From JBHHZI01 sp046757965 (GTDB lineage Bacteria; Acidobacteriota; Polarisedimenticolia; SMYD01): a stretch of DNA of 39,392 bases. Where the stretch lies: contig JBHHZI010000008.1 of NCBI GenBank assembly GCA_046757965.1, positions 1 through 39,392 on the forward strand, given 5' to 3'. Both the position numbers and the translations under genes were made by a program. Below the pieces are notes generated by a model. That model was not told the DNA's origin. It saw only the letters and a list, made by a program, of their open reading frames with translations, and searched no databases. Shown here one piece after another: positions 7,696 to 15,083 of this stretch (positions are counted from its first letter, which is position 1; each line of letters opens with the position of its first letter).

Positions 7696-8478
7696 ATGAG
7701 ACATCCAGACAGATGGGTGCCCACGAAGTTCGTGTATGAGCGCGGCAAGCTGGTTGCCTCTCGGGACCCGGTGGAGGTCGGGGTCGGATCCCGGCTGATC
7801 GCCAACCTCGTGGCAAGTCTCTATGATCGCCACCTGAGAACGCATGCCCGGGGCCATCTGCTGGACCTCGGGTGCGGCAAGGTGCCTCTCCACGAGGCCT
7901 ATCGGCCGTTCATCCAGTCGAGTACCTGTGTGGACTGGCAGAACACTCTTCACCCGAATGATCTGCTGGACCACGAGTGCGATCTCACACAGCAGCTGAT
8001 CTTCGAGGATAACTCCTTCGATACCATCATTCTCTCTGACGTCCTCGAGCACATTCCGCGTCCCATGTTCCTCTGGTCCGAGATGGGTCGGGTGTTGCGT
8101 CCCGGGGGCAAGATCCTGCTGAACGTGCCTTTCTATTACTGGCTTCATGAAACACCGCATGATTACTATCGGTTCACCGAGTACGCACTGAGGCGTTTTG
8201 CGCATGCTTCCGGTTTCACGACAGTGGTCCTTGTGCCGGTCGGCGGAGCGCCGGAGATTGTCGCGGACATCACGGCCAAGAACCTTGTTCGATTCCTGCC
8301 CCGGACCGGAGGCCATCTTGCGGCGGCCGTGCAGTACGCGACCCGGGTCCTGCTGAAGGCCCACGTCGTCAAGCGCCTCTCCGAGCTGACCGGCAAGCGA
8401 TCGCCCCTGGGCTATTTCATGGTCGCGGAGAAGAACGGGTCCGATCGGGCGGGTGATCCCCCGAACCCCTCGCCATGA
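7696..8478 (+). CDS. Class I SAM-dependent methyltransferase
   Basis: A 260-residue cytoplasmic methyltransferase, probably acting on a sugar or lipid-linked intermediate given its place among glycosyltransferases. The ATG at 7696 (MRHPDRWVPTKFVYE) is chosen because AGGGGAG lies 8 bases before it. The SAM-binding block LLDLGCGKVPLHEAY is at about 56-70, followed by SSTCVDWQNTLHPNDLLDHE, then DTIILSDVLEHIPRP and VLRPGGKILLNVPFYYWLHE. The HDYYRFTEYALRRF stretch is common in this DUF-like branch of glycan-cluster methyltransferases. The last 62 bases overlap the end of the convergent GT4 gene at 8417-8478, which makes the C-terminal about 20 residues (EKNGSDRAGDPPNPSP) look like an unstructured tail. 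The substrate is unknown. Confidence 0.8.
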   Translation: MRHPDRWVPTKFVYERGKLVASRDPVEVGVGSRLIANLVASLYDRHLRTHARGHLLDLGCGKVPLHEAYRPFIQSSTCVDWQNTLHPNDLLDHECDLTQQLIFEDNSFDTIILSDVLEHIPRPMFLWSEMGRVLRPGGKILLNVPFYYWLHETPHDYYRFTEYALRRFAHASGFTTVVLVPVGGAPEIVADITAKNLVRFLPRTGGHLAAAVQYATRVLLKAHVVKRLSELTGKRSPLGYFMVAEKNGSDRAGDPPNPSP

Positions 8479-9727
8479 GATCTCGATAGATTGCCTCGAG
8501 CTTGCCGATCAGTTTCTTCGAATCGAATCGTTCCTCGACGAACCGTCTGCCACGTTCTCCCATATCCTTCCAGCGTTCCGGGTTTGCGATGAGGTCGAGG
8601 AGACGCGCGCTCAGACCATCCACGTCCCGCTCGGCAACGAGGTGCGGAACGGATTCCAGGGGCACGCTCTCCGGGAATCCGTTGTGTCGGCTGGCCACCA
8701 CTGGGAGGCCGGCCGCCTGGGCCTCCTGGAGAACCACGCCCTGTCCCTCCACATCGCCGTTCGCCGCAGCGACGCTGGGAAGGAGAAACAGGTGCGACGC
8801 GGCGAGGGCCGACGCCAGCTCGGACCGGGTCATCCAGCCGGAGAAGATGACGTGCTTGTCGAGCCCGAGTTTCCCGGCGGCATCCATCAGTTCGGGCCGG
8901 AGCGGACCATCCCCGACGATCTGATAGGCGACGTCCGGAGCCCGATCTACAACTTTCCTGAGCGCTCGCAGGGCGTAGATGATGCCCTTCTTTTCCGTCA
9001 GGCGCCCGATGGTCAGGATCCTGATCGGACCTCTGGCCGGCAACCGGCGCTCGGCATACGGGATCTCGTCAAGATGGATACCCATCGGCTGGATCACGAG
9101 ACGGTCCGTCGGGCAGCCCAGCGCGACCACGTTTCTTGCCGTGAAGCCGCTGTTGGCTGTGAACAGGTCACCGACGGCGAACAGATGTCGATAGACGGAG
9201 GTCCCTTGCTCCCGGGGAACGACGTTCACGTCGTAGCCGTGGAACGACGTGACCAGCGGACCCAGGAGAAGCCCGAGACGACGCAGCGGCAGGATGGAGA
9301 CGGCATTGTGGGCGAAGTGGCAGTGGACGATATCGAAGGACTGGTCCTCTAGTTCGAGAATCCGCGCTGCGCGCACGAGATCGGTTCGCAGGCCTCTTCG
9401 CAAGCTCGCCCGGCGCCAGGTGGTTCGGAGCAGGGCTCCCGGGCGGGGATGAGAGAGAAGCGTCCTGGGGAGATCCATGAGCCGCACGCGGCCGGACCCG
9501 GACGGGTCACCAAAAAACGTCGTGCGGGAAAGCAGGTCGTGATCGTCTACCTGGCGATGGCGCCGCTCGTCGGTGTGGCGGCGGGAGAAGATCCGGACGT
9601 CATGTCCGCGATCGAGGAGGCCGGTGATCTGGGTGACGATGAATGTCTCGGACAGTTTCGGAAACTGTCCGACGACGAAGGCGATGCGCAGCGGAGTTCG
9701 GTGGGAACCGGTGCTGGAGTCAGTCAC
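8417..9727 (-). CDS. GT4 family glycosyltransferase (WcaL/AmsK-like)
   Basis: A GT-B fold transferase of 436 residues using a nucleotide sugar in the cytoplasm. The N-terminal LRIAFVVGQFPKLSETFIVT is the hallmark of colanic/amylovoran-type GT4 enzymes (WcaL, AmsK). FHGYDVNVVPREQG and PIRILTIGRLTEKKGIIYAL mark the two Rossmann domains, and VEGQGVVLQEAQAAGLPVVA holds the E-x7-E donor site (about residues 327-346). The start is GTG 9727 with no clear ribosome site. The C-terminal tail GSGDHPPDRTRSSPRP is encoded in the stretch shared with the convergent methyltransferase gene. The sugar transferred cannot be read from sequence. Confidence 0.87.
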   Translation of the reverse strand: MTDSSTGSHRTPLRIAFVVGQFPKLSETFIVTQITGLLDRGHDVRIFSRRHTDERRHRQVDDHDLLSRTTFFGDPSGSGRVRLMDLPRTLLSHPRPGALLRTTWRRASLRRGLRTDLVRAARILELEDQSFDIVHCHFAHNAVSILPLRRLGLLLGPLVTSFHGYDVNVVPREQGTSVYRHLFAVGDLFTANSGFTARNVVALGCPTDRLVIQPMGIHLDEIPYAERRLPARGPIRILTIGRLTEKKGIIYALRALRKVVDRAPDVAYQIVGDGPLRPELMDAAGKLGLDKHVIFSGWMTRSELASALAASHLFLLPSVAAANGDVEGQGVVLQEAQAAGLPVVASRHNGFPESVPLESVPHLVAERDVDGLSARLLDLIANPERWKDMGERGRRFVEERFDSKKLIGKLEAIYRDLMARGSGDHPPDRTRSSPRP

Positions 9728-10040
9728 GGAGTATCAGCGAGTCGAGCATGGGAGCAATGGAGCGTTGCGCGACGTCAATTCCCACATCACGACGCCACGA
9801 GCGATCGAACGGATTGCCGACCGAGATCGGGGCCCAGACAGAGCGAGGTCATATTACCCCATCGGCGCCGCGTGGCTCCTGTACCGGCCGCGACTCCCGG
9901 CGCAACCCGGTCGGAGAGCCCCGCCGGCGCCTCGCCGCAAGTCACTTCTCTCCTGTAGCTTGACGTCCTTCGACGGACTCTCGATAATGACCGGCGGTGT
10001 CTCCGGGCCGGGGTCCGGTCCGGGTGCCAGGTGAGGGTCG
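9728..10040. other. Divergent intergenic region (313 bases)
   Basis: Between the GT4 gene (minus) and mlaE (plus). It contains the strong plus-strand promoter at 9960-9988. Upstream of the GT4 gene a TTGACG is present on the minus strand (9778-9773) but with no matching -10. No gene, repeat or structured RNA is evident. Confidence 0.5.
9960..9988 (+). promoter_or_regulatory. Near-consensus sigma70-type promoter for the mla operon
   Basis: TTGACG (9960-9965), exactly 17 bases, GATAAT (9983-9988). It lies about 52 bases before the mlaE ATG. It is the best match to the housekeeping consensus in the window. Confidence 0.65.
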
Positions 10041-10802
10041 ATGCCAGCGACCGTCAGGGAGATCATCGATGACCTCGGCGGGCTCGGTCTGCTGGCGTGG
10101 GATACCGTGCGGTACGGGGTCCGGCGCCCGTTGGGCTTCGGGCTCCTCATCGACCAGATCTATGCCATCGGCGTGCGGTCACTGAGCATCGTCGGCATCG
10201 TGGCCCTGTTCACCGGCCTGGTCATCGCGGTGCAGACCACACACTCCCTGTCCAATTACGGCGGGCAGGTGTTCGTGGGAGACCTGCTCGCCCTGTCTCT
10301 GGTGCGGGAACTGGGCCCGGTGCTCACCTCCCTGATGATCGCCGGCCGGGTCGGCGCGGGGATTGCCGCGGAGATCGGGTCGATGACGGTGACCGAGCAG
10401 GTCGATGCGATACGGGCCCTGGCGGCCAACCCCATCAAGAAGCTGGTCGTGCCGAGGGTGCTGGCCTGCGTCATCATGGTGCCGTTGCTGGTGGTGATCG
10501 CCAGCACTCTCGGTATCTTCGGCGGCCTGATCATCGCGGTGACCGAGATCGACCAGGCCCCGGCGTACTACATGCGTCATGTGGTCACGGCCCTCGGTCT
10601 GGCCGATATCGCCTCCGGACTCATCAAGAGCGCCGTGTTCGCCTTCGTGATCGCCATCATCGCCTGTCACCGGGGGCTGAACGTCACCGGCGGGGCGGCG
10701 GGCGTGGGCGGGGCCACGACACGAGCGGTGGTCGCCGCCTCGATCTCCATCCTGGTGTCCGACTTCTTCATCACCAAGGCGCTCCTGTGGGCGTTCGGAT
10801 GA
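10041..10802 (+). CDS. mlaE: MlaE-type ABC transporter permease
   Basis: Inner-membrane permease of an MCE/Mla lipid transporter, which moves phospholipids between inner and outer membranes. The 253-residue length is standard. It begins MPATVREIIDDLGGLGLLAW, with an N-terminal amphipathic region, then SIVGIVALFTGLVIAVQTTH and the conserved RELGPVLTSLMIAGRVGAG and AEIGSMTVTEQVDAIRALA segments (about 93-134) that contact the ATPase, and several further membrane segments. FVIAIIACHRGLNVTGGAAG near the C-terminus is also highly conserved in MlaE. GAGGG precedes the ATG. The stop overlaps the next ATG by 4 bp. Confidence 0.93.
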   Translation: MPATVREIIDDLGGLGLLAWDTVRYGVRRPLGFGLLIDQIYAIGVRSLSIVGIVALFTGLVIAVQTTHSLSNYGGQVFVGDLLALSLVRELGPVLTSLMIAGRVGAGIAAEIGSMTVTEQVDAIRALAANPIKKLVVPRVLACVIMVPLLVVIASTLGIFGGLIIAVTEIDQAPAYYMRHVVTALGLADIASGLIKSAVFAFVIAIIACHRGLNVTGGAAGVGGATTRAVVAASISILVSDFFITKALLWAFG

Positions 10803-11560
10803 GCCGCGAGGCCTTCATCCGCTACCGGGGCCTTGCGAAGGCCTTCGGTGACAAGGAGGTTCTGCGCGGCGTGGATCTGGCTGTGTATGATGGCGAGACG
10901 GTCGTGGTGCTCGGGGGCAGCGGCACGGGCAAGAGCGTCTTGCTCAAGCATACGGTCGGCCTCCTGCATCCGGACGCCGGTGAGGTCGAGGTCGACGGTG
11001 AGGTGGTCTCCGATCTCTCCGAGGACGAGTTCCAGGCCGTCAGGAAGAAGGTCGGCATGGTGTTCCAGGCCGGCGCTCTGTTCGATTCCATGAATGTCTT
11101 CGAGAACGTGGCCTACGCGCTCCGGGAGCACACGGACATGTCCGAGGAGAAGATGCGGGAGCGTGTGGCGGAGGTTCTCGGGCATGTGGAACTGCCGGGT
11201 GTCGAGGCGCTGATGCCGGTGGAACTGTCGGGCGGCATGCGCAAGCGTGTCTCGCTGGCCCGCGCCATCGCCCTCCGCCCCCGGTGCTTGCTGTATGACG
11301 AACCGACCACCGGCCTGGACCCTCTCACCGCGCACGCCATCAACCGGCTCATCCGCAACCTGCAGAAGAACCTCCAGGTCACCTCGGTGGTCGTGACCCA
11401 TGACATCCTGTCGGCCCGCATGGTGGCGGACCGCATTGCCTGGCTCCACGAGGGCCGCATGGAATTCGTCGGGAGCCTGGAGGACGGGGCACGGAGTGAA
11501 TCGGCCGTGCTGCGTCGTTTTCTCGAGGCCGGGGGAGGCATCGGTGACACGCGGGTATAG
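10799..11560 (+). CDS. mlaF: MlaF-type ABC transporter ATPase
   Basis: ATPase that powers the MlaE permease. The ATG at 10799 overlaps the mlaE stop (ATGA), giving 253 residues starting MSREAFIRYRGLAKAFGDKE. Walker A is GGSGTGKSVLLKH (about 38-50), the Q-loop region VGMVFQAGALFDSMNVFENV is typical of MlaF, the signature is LSGGMRKRVSLARA, and Walker B is CLLYDEPTTGLDP followed by VVVTHD. No degeneration is seen. The 3' end overlaps the mlaD start by 17 bases. An N-terminal extension of the frame upstream is a shadow of mlaE. Confidence 0.93.
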   Translation: MSREAFIRYRGLAKAFGDKEVLRGVDLAVYDGETVVVLGGSGTGKSVLLKHTVGLLHPDAGEVEVDGEVVSDLSEDEFQAVRKKVGMVFQAGALFDSMNVFENVAYALREHTDMSEEKMRERVAEVLGHVELPGVEALMPVELSGGMRKRVSLARAIALRPRCLLYDEPTTGLDPLTAHAINRLIRNLQKNLQVTSVVVTHDILSARMVADRIAWLHEGRMEFVGSLEDGARSESAVLRRFLEAGGGIGDTRV

Positions 11561-12707
11561 AACCACGGCAGTCGGTCTGGTCATCGCGTTCGGCCTGACC
11601 CTCGCGGCAGTCGGTATTCTCGCCGTCGGGCGCGAGGATGGATTCTTCCACGACCGGGTCCGCTTCGTGACGGATTTTCCCAACGTCGACGGACTCTCCC
11701 GAGGGGGCCCGGTGCGCCTGATCGGCGTGCAGGTCGGTGTGGTGACGGCCATTCGCCTGCCCGACGACATCTCCAAGCAGGAGGTCGACGTGGAATTCGC
11801 GGTCGATCGGCGGTACTGGGATCGCATCCGCGAGGGAACCACGGCCAGCCTGAAGAACCTCACCTACCTGTCGGGGGAGAAGTACATCGAGCTGCGTCCA
11901 GGTGATCCGGCCGCCCGGAGAATCGACGCCGGAGGGTACATCGAATCGCCCTTGAGCGAGGTGGAGCGCATCATCGCGCGGAGCCAGAACATCGCCGAGA
12001 ACATCGAGGAGATCAGTGCCATGCTCAAGGAGCTTCTCGCGTCGCTGAACCGCGGCGAGAGTGTCCTCTCGCAGCTCATCACCGACCCGGAATTCGGCCG
12101 GGACGCCATGGACAACGCCACCGAGACCCTCGGCCGGCTGGCCAGCATCGTGGAGCGGCTGGACGACGGGGGTGGCCTCGTGGGCCGGCTGCTGAGCGAC
12201 GACCGGTTCGCGCAGGCCACGCTCGACCGGGTCACGTCGATCCTCGACCGGTTCGAGGCCGTGGCCGATCGCGTCGATGCCGGCCAGGGGCTGCTTGGCC
12301 AGCTCGTGGCGGAGGAATCCGACCTGCTCGATTCCGCCCACGAGATCCATGAGGTGATGGTGGCCGCGAAGGAACTGCTCGGCCATCTCGAGTCAGGGCA
12401 GGGCACGATGGGACGACTCCTCGTCGATGATGAGTATGGGCGCACGCTGACCGCACGGATGGATGCGTTGCTGGCGGACACGGCGTCGATTCTCCACAAG
12501 ATCGACACGGGTGAGGGATCCCTGGGCCGGCTCATCAACGAGCCGGAGCTGTATGACGAGGCCACCGACGTGATGGGCGGCCTCTCCGACAGCCGCTTCC
12601 TGAAATGGGTGGCCCGCCGGGTCCGGAACAAGAAGATCAAGCGCCAGCTCGACGACATGGCAAAGGAACTCGCGCGCGCCGAACGGGCCGGCACGCCAGC
12701 CCCCTAG
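11544..12707 (+). CDS. mlaD: MlaD-type MCE-domain protein with 38-residue repeats
   Basis: Substrate-binding MCE protein of the lipid transporter, anchored in the inner membrane and facing the periplasm. The GTG at 11544 (encoding MTRGYRTTAVGLVIAFGLTL) gives 387 residues and places one membrane helix at about 8-28. The MCE domain covers about 36-120 (FVTDFPNVDGLSRGGPVRLI, then GVQVGVVTAIRL). LKNLTYLSGEKYIELRPGD is also typical. After a helical linker come five repeats of exactly 38 residues starting at 169, 207, 245, 283 and 321, each opening with a (D/N/E)xGxGxxGxL-like turn and continuing as helix. E. coli MlaD is under 190 residues; the long repeat tail suggests a periplasm-spanning structure as in longer MCE proteins. 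No mlaB or mlaC is visible next to it. Confidence 0.88.
   Translation: MTRGYRTTAVGLVIAFGLTLAAVGILAVGREDGFFHDRVRFVTDFPNVDGLSRGGPVRLIGVQVGVVTAIRLPDDISKQEVDVEFAVDRRYWDRIREGTTASLKNLTYLSGEKYIELRPGDPAARRIDAGGYIESPLSEVERIIARSQNIAENIEEISAMLKELLASLNRGESVLSQLITDPEFGRDAMDNATETLGRLASIVERLDDGGGLVGRLLSDDRFAQATLDRVTSILDRFEAVADRVDAGQGLLGQLVAEESDLLDSAHEIHEVMVAAKELLGHLESGQGTMGRLLVDDEYGRTLTARMDALLADTASILHKIDTGEGSLGRLINEPELYDEATDVMGGLSDSRFLKWVARRVRNKKIKRQLDDMAKELARAERAGTPAP
12048..12617 (+). repeat. Five tandem 114-bp (38-residue) repeats in mlaD
   Basis: Repeat openings are NRGESVLSQL, DDGGGLVGRL, DAGQGLLGQL, ESGQGTMGRL and DTGEGSLGRL, with starts at 12048, 12162, 12276, 12390 and 12504, exactly 114 bases apart without indels. 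The protein pattern is kept while the DNA has diverged, so these are old repeats under structural selection. The fifth copy departs from the pattern after about 20 residues. Confidence 0.85.
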
Positions 12708-12710
12708 AGA

Positions 12711-12753
12711 GGGGAAGGGGGTGGGTTGAACTTCCCCGGGAACACGGTATATT
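12711..12753 (+). promoter_or_regulatory. Promoter of the main polysaccharide locus with overlapping inverted repeat
   Basis: TTGAAC (12726-12731), 16-base spacer, TATATT (12748-12753), about 50 bases before the wbpA-like ATG. A 7-bp inverted repeat, GGGGAAG (12711-12717) with CTTCCCC (12731-12737), brackets the -35. It could be a regulator site or a weak stem after mlaD; no U-tract follows, so it is not a convincing terminator. Confidence 0.5.
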
Positions 12754-12802
12754 GACTCATTCCGCATCGTCACCGGTCAACCCGCCGGGGGTTTCTCACG
12801 CC

Positions 12803-14104
12803 ATGGAATTGAAGCAGAAGATCGAGGAGCGGTGTGCCCGGATCGCCATCGTCGGAATGGGCTACGTGGGCCTGCCCCTGGCCATGGAATTCATCGATGC
12901 CGGGTTCGGCGTGGACGGCATCGAGGTCGATGGCGCCAAGGTCGCGGCGTTGATGGACGGCGTGTCTCACATAGAGGATGTGGGAACAGAACGTCTGGGC
13001 GCGGCGCTGGCCAGCGGACGGTTCCGTGCGCAGAAGAACCTGGCCGCCAGCGGCGATCACGATATCGTCATCATCTGTGTGCCGACGCCGCTGCGCAAGA
13101 CGCGCGACCCTGACATCTCCTACATCCGTGCGGCGCTCGACGGAATTGCCGGGGTGCTGCGGCCGGGCATGCTCGTCATCCTCGAATCGACGACCTATCC
13201 GGGCACCACCGAGGAGATCCTCCGACCGCAGCTCGAATCCGGCGGGCTGCGTGCCGGGATCGATTTTCACCTGGCGTTCTCGCCCGAGCGGGTGGACCCC
13301 GGCAATGCCACCTATGACACCCATAACACACCCAAGGTGGTCGGCGGCGTGACCGGAGCCTGTACCGATGTCGCGGTGGCGCTGTATGGCACGGCGGTCT
13401 CCGGAGTGGTTCCGGTGAGCGGCACCCGCAGCGCCGAGATGGTGAAGTTGCTCGAGAACACCTTCCGGGCGGTGAACATCGGTCTGGTCAACGAGATCGC
13501 TCTCATGTGCGACCGGCTGGGTATCGATGTCTGGGAGGTGATCGATGCCGCGGCGACCAAGCCCTTCGGCTTCATGCCGTTCTACCCGGGGCCGGGCATC
13601 GGCGGGCACTGCATCCCGCTCGATCCACACTACCTGTCATGGAAACTCAAGACCCTGAACTACTCGGCCCGCTTCATCGAGCTGGCGTCGGAGGTCAATT
13701 CCAGCATGCCGATGTACGTTGTCGGCAAGGTGACCGACCTGCTCAACGACCTCGAGAAATCCGTGCGCGGGTCCCGGCTGCTCATCCTGGGCGTGACGTA
13801 CAAGAAGGGTACCGGTGATGTCCGTGAGTCGCCGGCGATCGATCTGATCCGCCTGCTTCGCCAGCGCGGCGCGCAGGTGGATTATCACGATGCCCTGGTG
13901 CCCGAGCTTGCCATCGACGGCGAGACCCTCACGAGCTGTTCCATCGAGGCCGGCGACCTCGGGAAATACCAGTGCGCGGTCATCGTCACCGACCATCCCG
14001 GCATCGACTATCACCTGATCATGAAGAACGTGCCGGCACTGTTCGATGCCCGCAATGCCACGCGCGGCCTCGACCCCGGCTCATGCCTGCTGCGGCGCCT
14101 GTAG
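12803..14104 (+). CDS. wbpA: UDP-N-acetyl-hexosamine 6-dehydrogenase (WbpA-like)
   Basis: Oxidises a UDP-N-acetylhexosamine to the uronic acid with two NAD+. The protein has 433 residues from ATG 12803 (MELKQKIEERCARIAIVGMG). The N-terminal Rossmann block is IAIVGMGYVGLPLAMEF. VPTPLRKTRDPDISYI and ILESTTYPGTTEEIL are typical of the WbpA/WecC branch, as is FHLAFSPERVDPGN. The catalytic cysteine is Cys270 in PGPGIGGHCIPLDP, where the GHCIPLDP form separates this branch from plain UDP-glucose dehydrogenases (GSCFPKD). VTYKKGTGDVRESPAIDLI is the C-terminal domain. It is the first gene of the large operon. GlcNAc versus GalNAc as substrate cannot be separated with confidence. Confidence 0.85.
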   Translation: MELKQKIEERCARIAIVGMGYVGLPLAMEFIDAGFGVDGIEVDGAKVAALMDGVSHIEDVGTERLGAALASGRFRAQKNLAASGDHDIVIICVPTPLRKTRDPDISYIRAALDGIAGVLRPGMLVILESTTYPGTTEEILRPQLESGGLRAGIDFHLAFSPERVDPGNATYDTHNTPKVVGGVTGACTDVAVALYGTAVSGVVPVSGTRSAEMVKLLENTFRAVNIGLVNEIALMCDRLGIDVWEVIDAAATKPFGFMPFYPGPGIGGHCIPLDPHYLSWKLKTLNYSARFIELASEVNSSMPMYVVGKVTDLLNDLEKSVRGSRLLILGVTYKKGTGDVRESPAIDLIRLLRQRGAQVDYHDALVPELAIDGETLTSCSIEAGDLGKYQCAVIVTDHPGIDYHLIMKNVPALFDARNATRGLDPGSCLLRRL

Positions 14105-14123
14105 AGCCCATGAGGAGATAGAG

Positions 14124-15083
14124 GTGAAGAAGGCGCTGGTCACCGGCGGTGTGGGCTTCATCGGCTCGCACCTGTGCGAGCGACTCCTCGGCGAGGATGT
14201 CGAGGTGGTCGTGCTCGACAGTTTCGATCCGTTCTACGATCCTTCGGTGAAGCGCCGCAACGTCGCCGGGCTGGTCACACGTGCGGGGTTCGACCTGGTC
14301 GAGGGCGATATCCGCGACGAGGACGCCATCGAGTCGGTTCTTTCGTCCGGCAGCGTGGACACGATCTTTCATCTGGCCGCCCGGGCAGGTGTCCGTCCAT
14401 CCCTCAGCGAGGCAGCCCGCTATCACGACGTCAATGTCACGGGCACCGTCCGGCTCCTGGAGGCGGCCCGCCGCCACGAGATTCCCCGATTCGTCCTCGG
14501 GTCATCGTCCTCGGTGTATGGAAACAACGAGAAGGTGCCGTTTGCGGAAGACGACCCGGTGGATCACCCGGTGTCACCATACGCCGCCAGCAAGAAGGCC
14601 GCCGAGGTGGCCAGCCACGTCTACCATCATCTCTACGGGATGGACGTCATCTGCCTGCGGTTCTTCACCGTGTACGGCCCCCGTCAGCGCCCGGAGATGG
14701 CCATTCACAAGTTCACGCGGCTCATCGATCAGGGCCGACCGGTGCCCCGGTTCGGGGACGGGGAGACCGTGCGGGACTACACCTACATTGACGACATCAT
14801 CGGCGGTGTGATGGCGGCGGCTCGCCGGGCCACCGGGTACCGGATCTACAACCTGGGTGAGTCGACGACCACGTCGCTGTCCCGACTCATCGAGATCATC
14901 GGTGCCGCTCTGGGCAAGACCCCTGTGGTGGAGACGCTTCCCGGGCAGCCGGGCGATGTGAAGCGAACATTTGCCGATGTGACCCGCGCGCGAGACGAGA
15001 TCGGCTACGCTCCCACGGTGACGATCGAGGAGGGCATTCGCCGGTTCACTGACTGGTATCACGCCCGGGAGACGGAGAGATGA
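14124..15083 (+). CDS. NAD-dependent epimerase, UDP-glucuronate 4-epimerase-like
   Basis: Extended short-chain dehydrogenase of 319 residues, GTG start at 14124 behind GAGGAGATAGAG. The NAD loop is VTGGVGFIGSHLCERLL. FDPFYDPSVKRRN resembles the insertion seen after the second strand in UDP-glucuronate 4-epimerases. The catalytic Ser is in LGSSSSVYGNNEKVPF and the Tyr-Lys pair in SPYAASKKAAE (YxxxK). FFTVYGPRQRPEMAIHKFTR is also typical of the glucuronate epimerase group. It overlaps the following ugd by 4 bp, which fits conversion of Ugd's UDP-glucuronate to UDP-galacturonate. UDP-glucose 4-epimerase is the alternative. Confidence 0.72.
   Translation: MKKALVTGGVGFIGSHLCERLLGEDVEVVVLDSFDPFYDPSVKRRNVAGLVTRAGFDLVEGDIRDEDAIESVLSSGSVDTIFHLAARAGVRPSLSEAARYHDVNVTGTVRLLEAARRHEIPRFVLGSSSSVYGNNEKVPFAEDDPVDHPVSPYAASKKAAEVASHVYHHLYGMDVICLRFFTVYGPRQRPEMAIHKFTRLIDQGRPVPRFGDGETVRDYTYIDDIIGGVMAAARRATGYRIYNLGESTTTSLSRLIEIIGAALGKTPVVETLPGQPGDVKRTFADVTRARDEIGYAPTVTIEEGIRRFTDWYHARETER

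Noticed and set aside
7385..7816. Long N-terminal extension of the CapK-like gene
   Set aside because: The frame is open but the residues are Pro/Arg/Gly-rich, and it would overlap the divergent methyltransferase start; a GTG at 7384 gives the normal family length.
9773..9778. TTGACG on the minus strand as promoter of the GT4 gene
   Set aside because: No acceptable -10 at 16-18 bases downstream.
10097..10798. Open frame overlapping mlaE ahead of the ATPase
   Set aside because: It is the same frame as mlaF but runs through mlaE in the wrong register; the residues are low-complexity Arg/Gly/His. The ATPase begins at ATG 10799.
12711..12737. Stem-loop after mlaD as an intrinsic terminator
   Set aside because: 7-bp stem with a 13-base loop and no following U-tract; it overlaps the next promoter, so it is listed only as a possible regulatory repeat.
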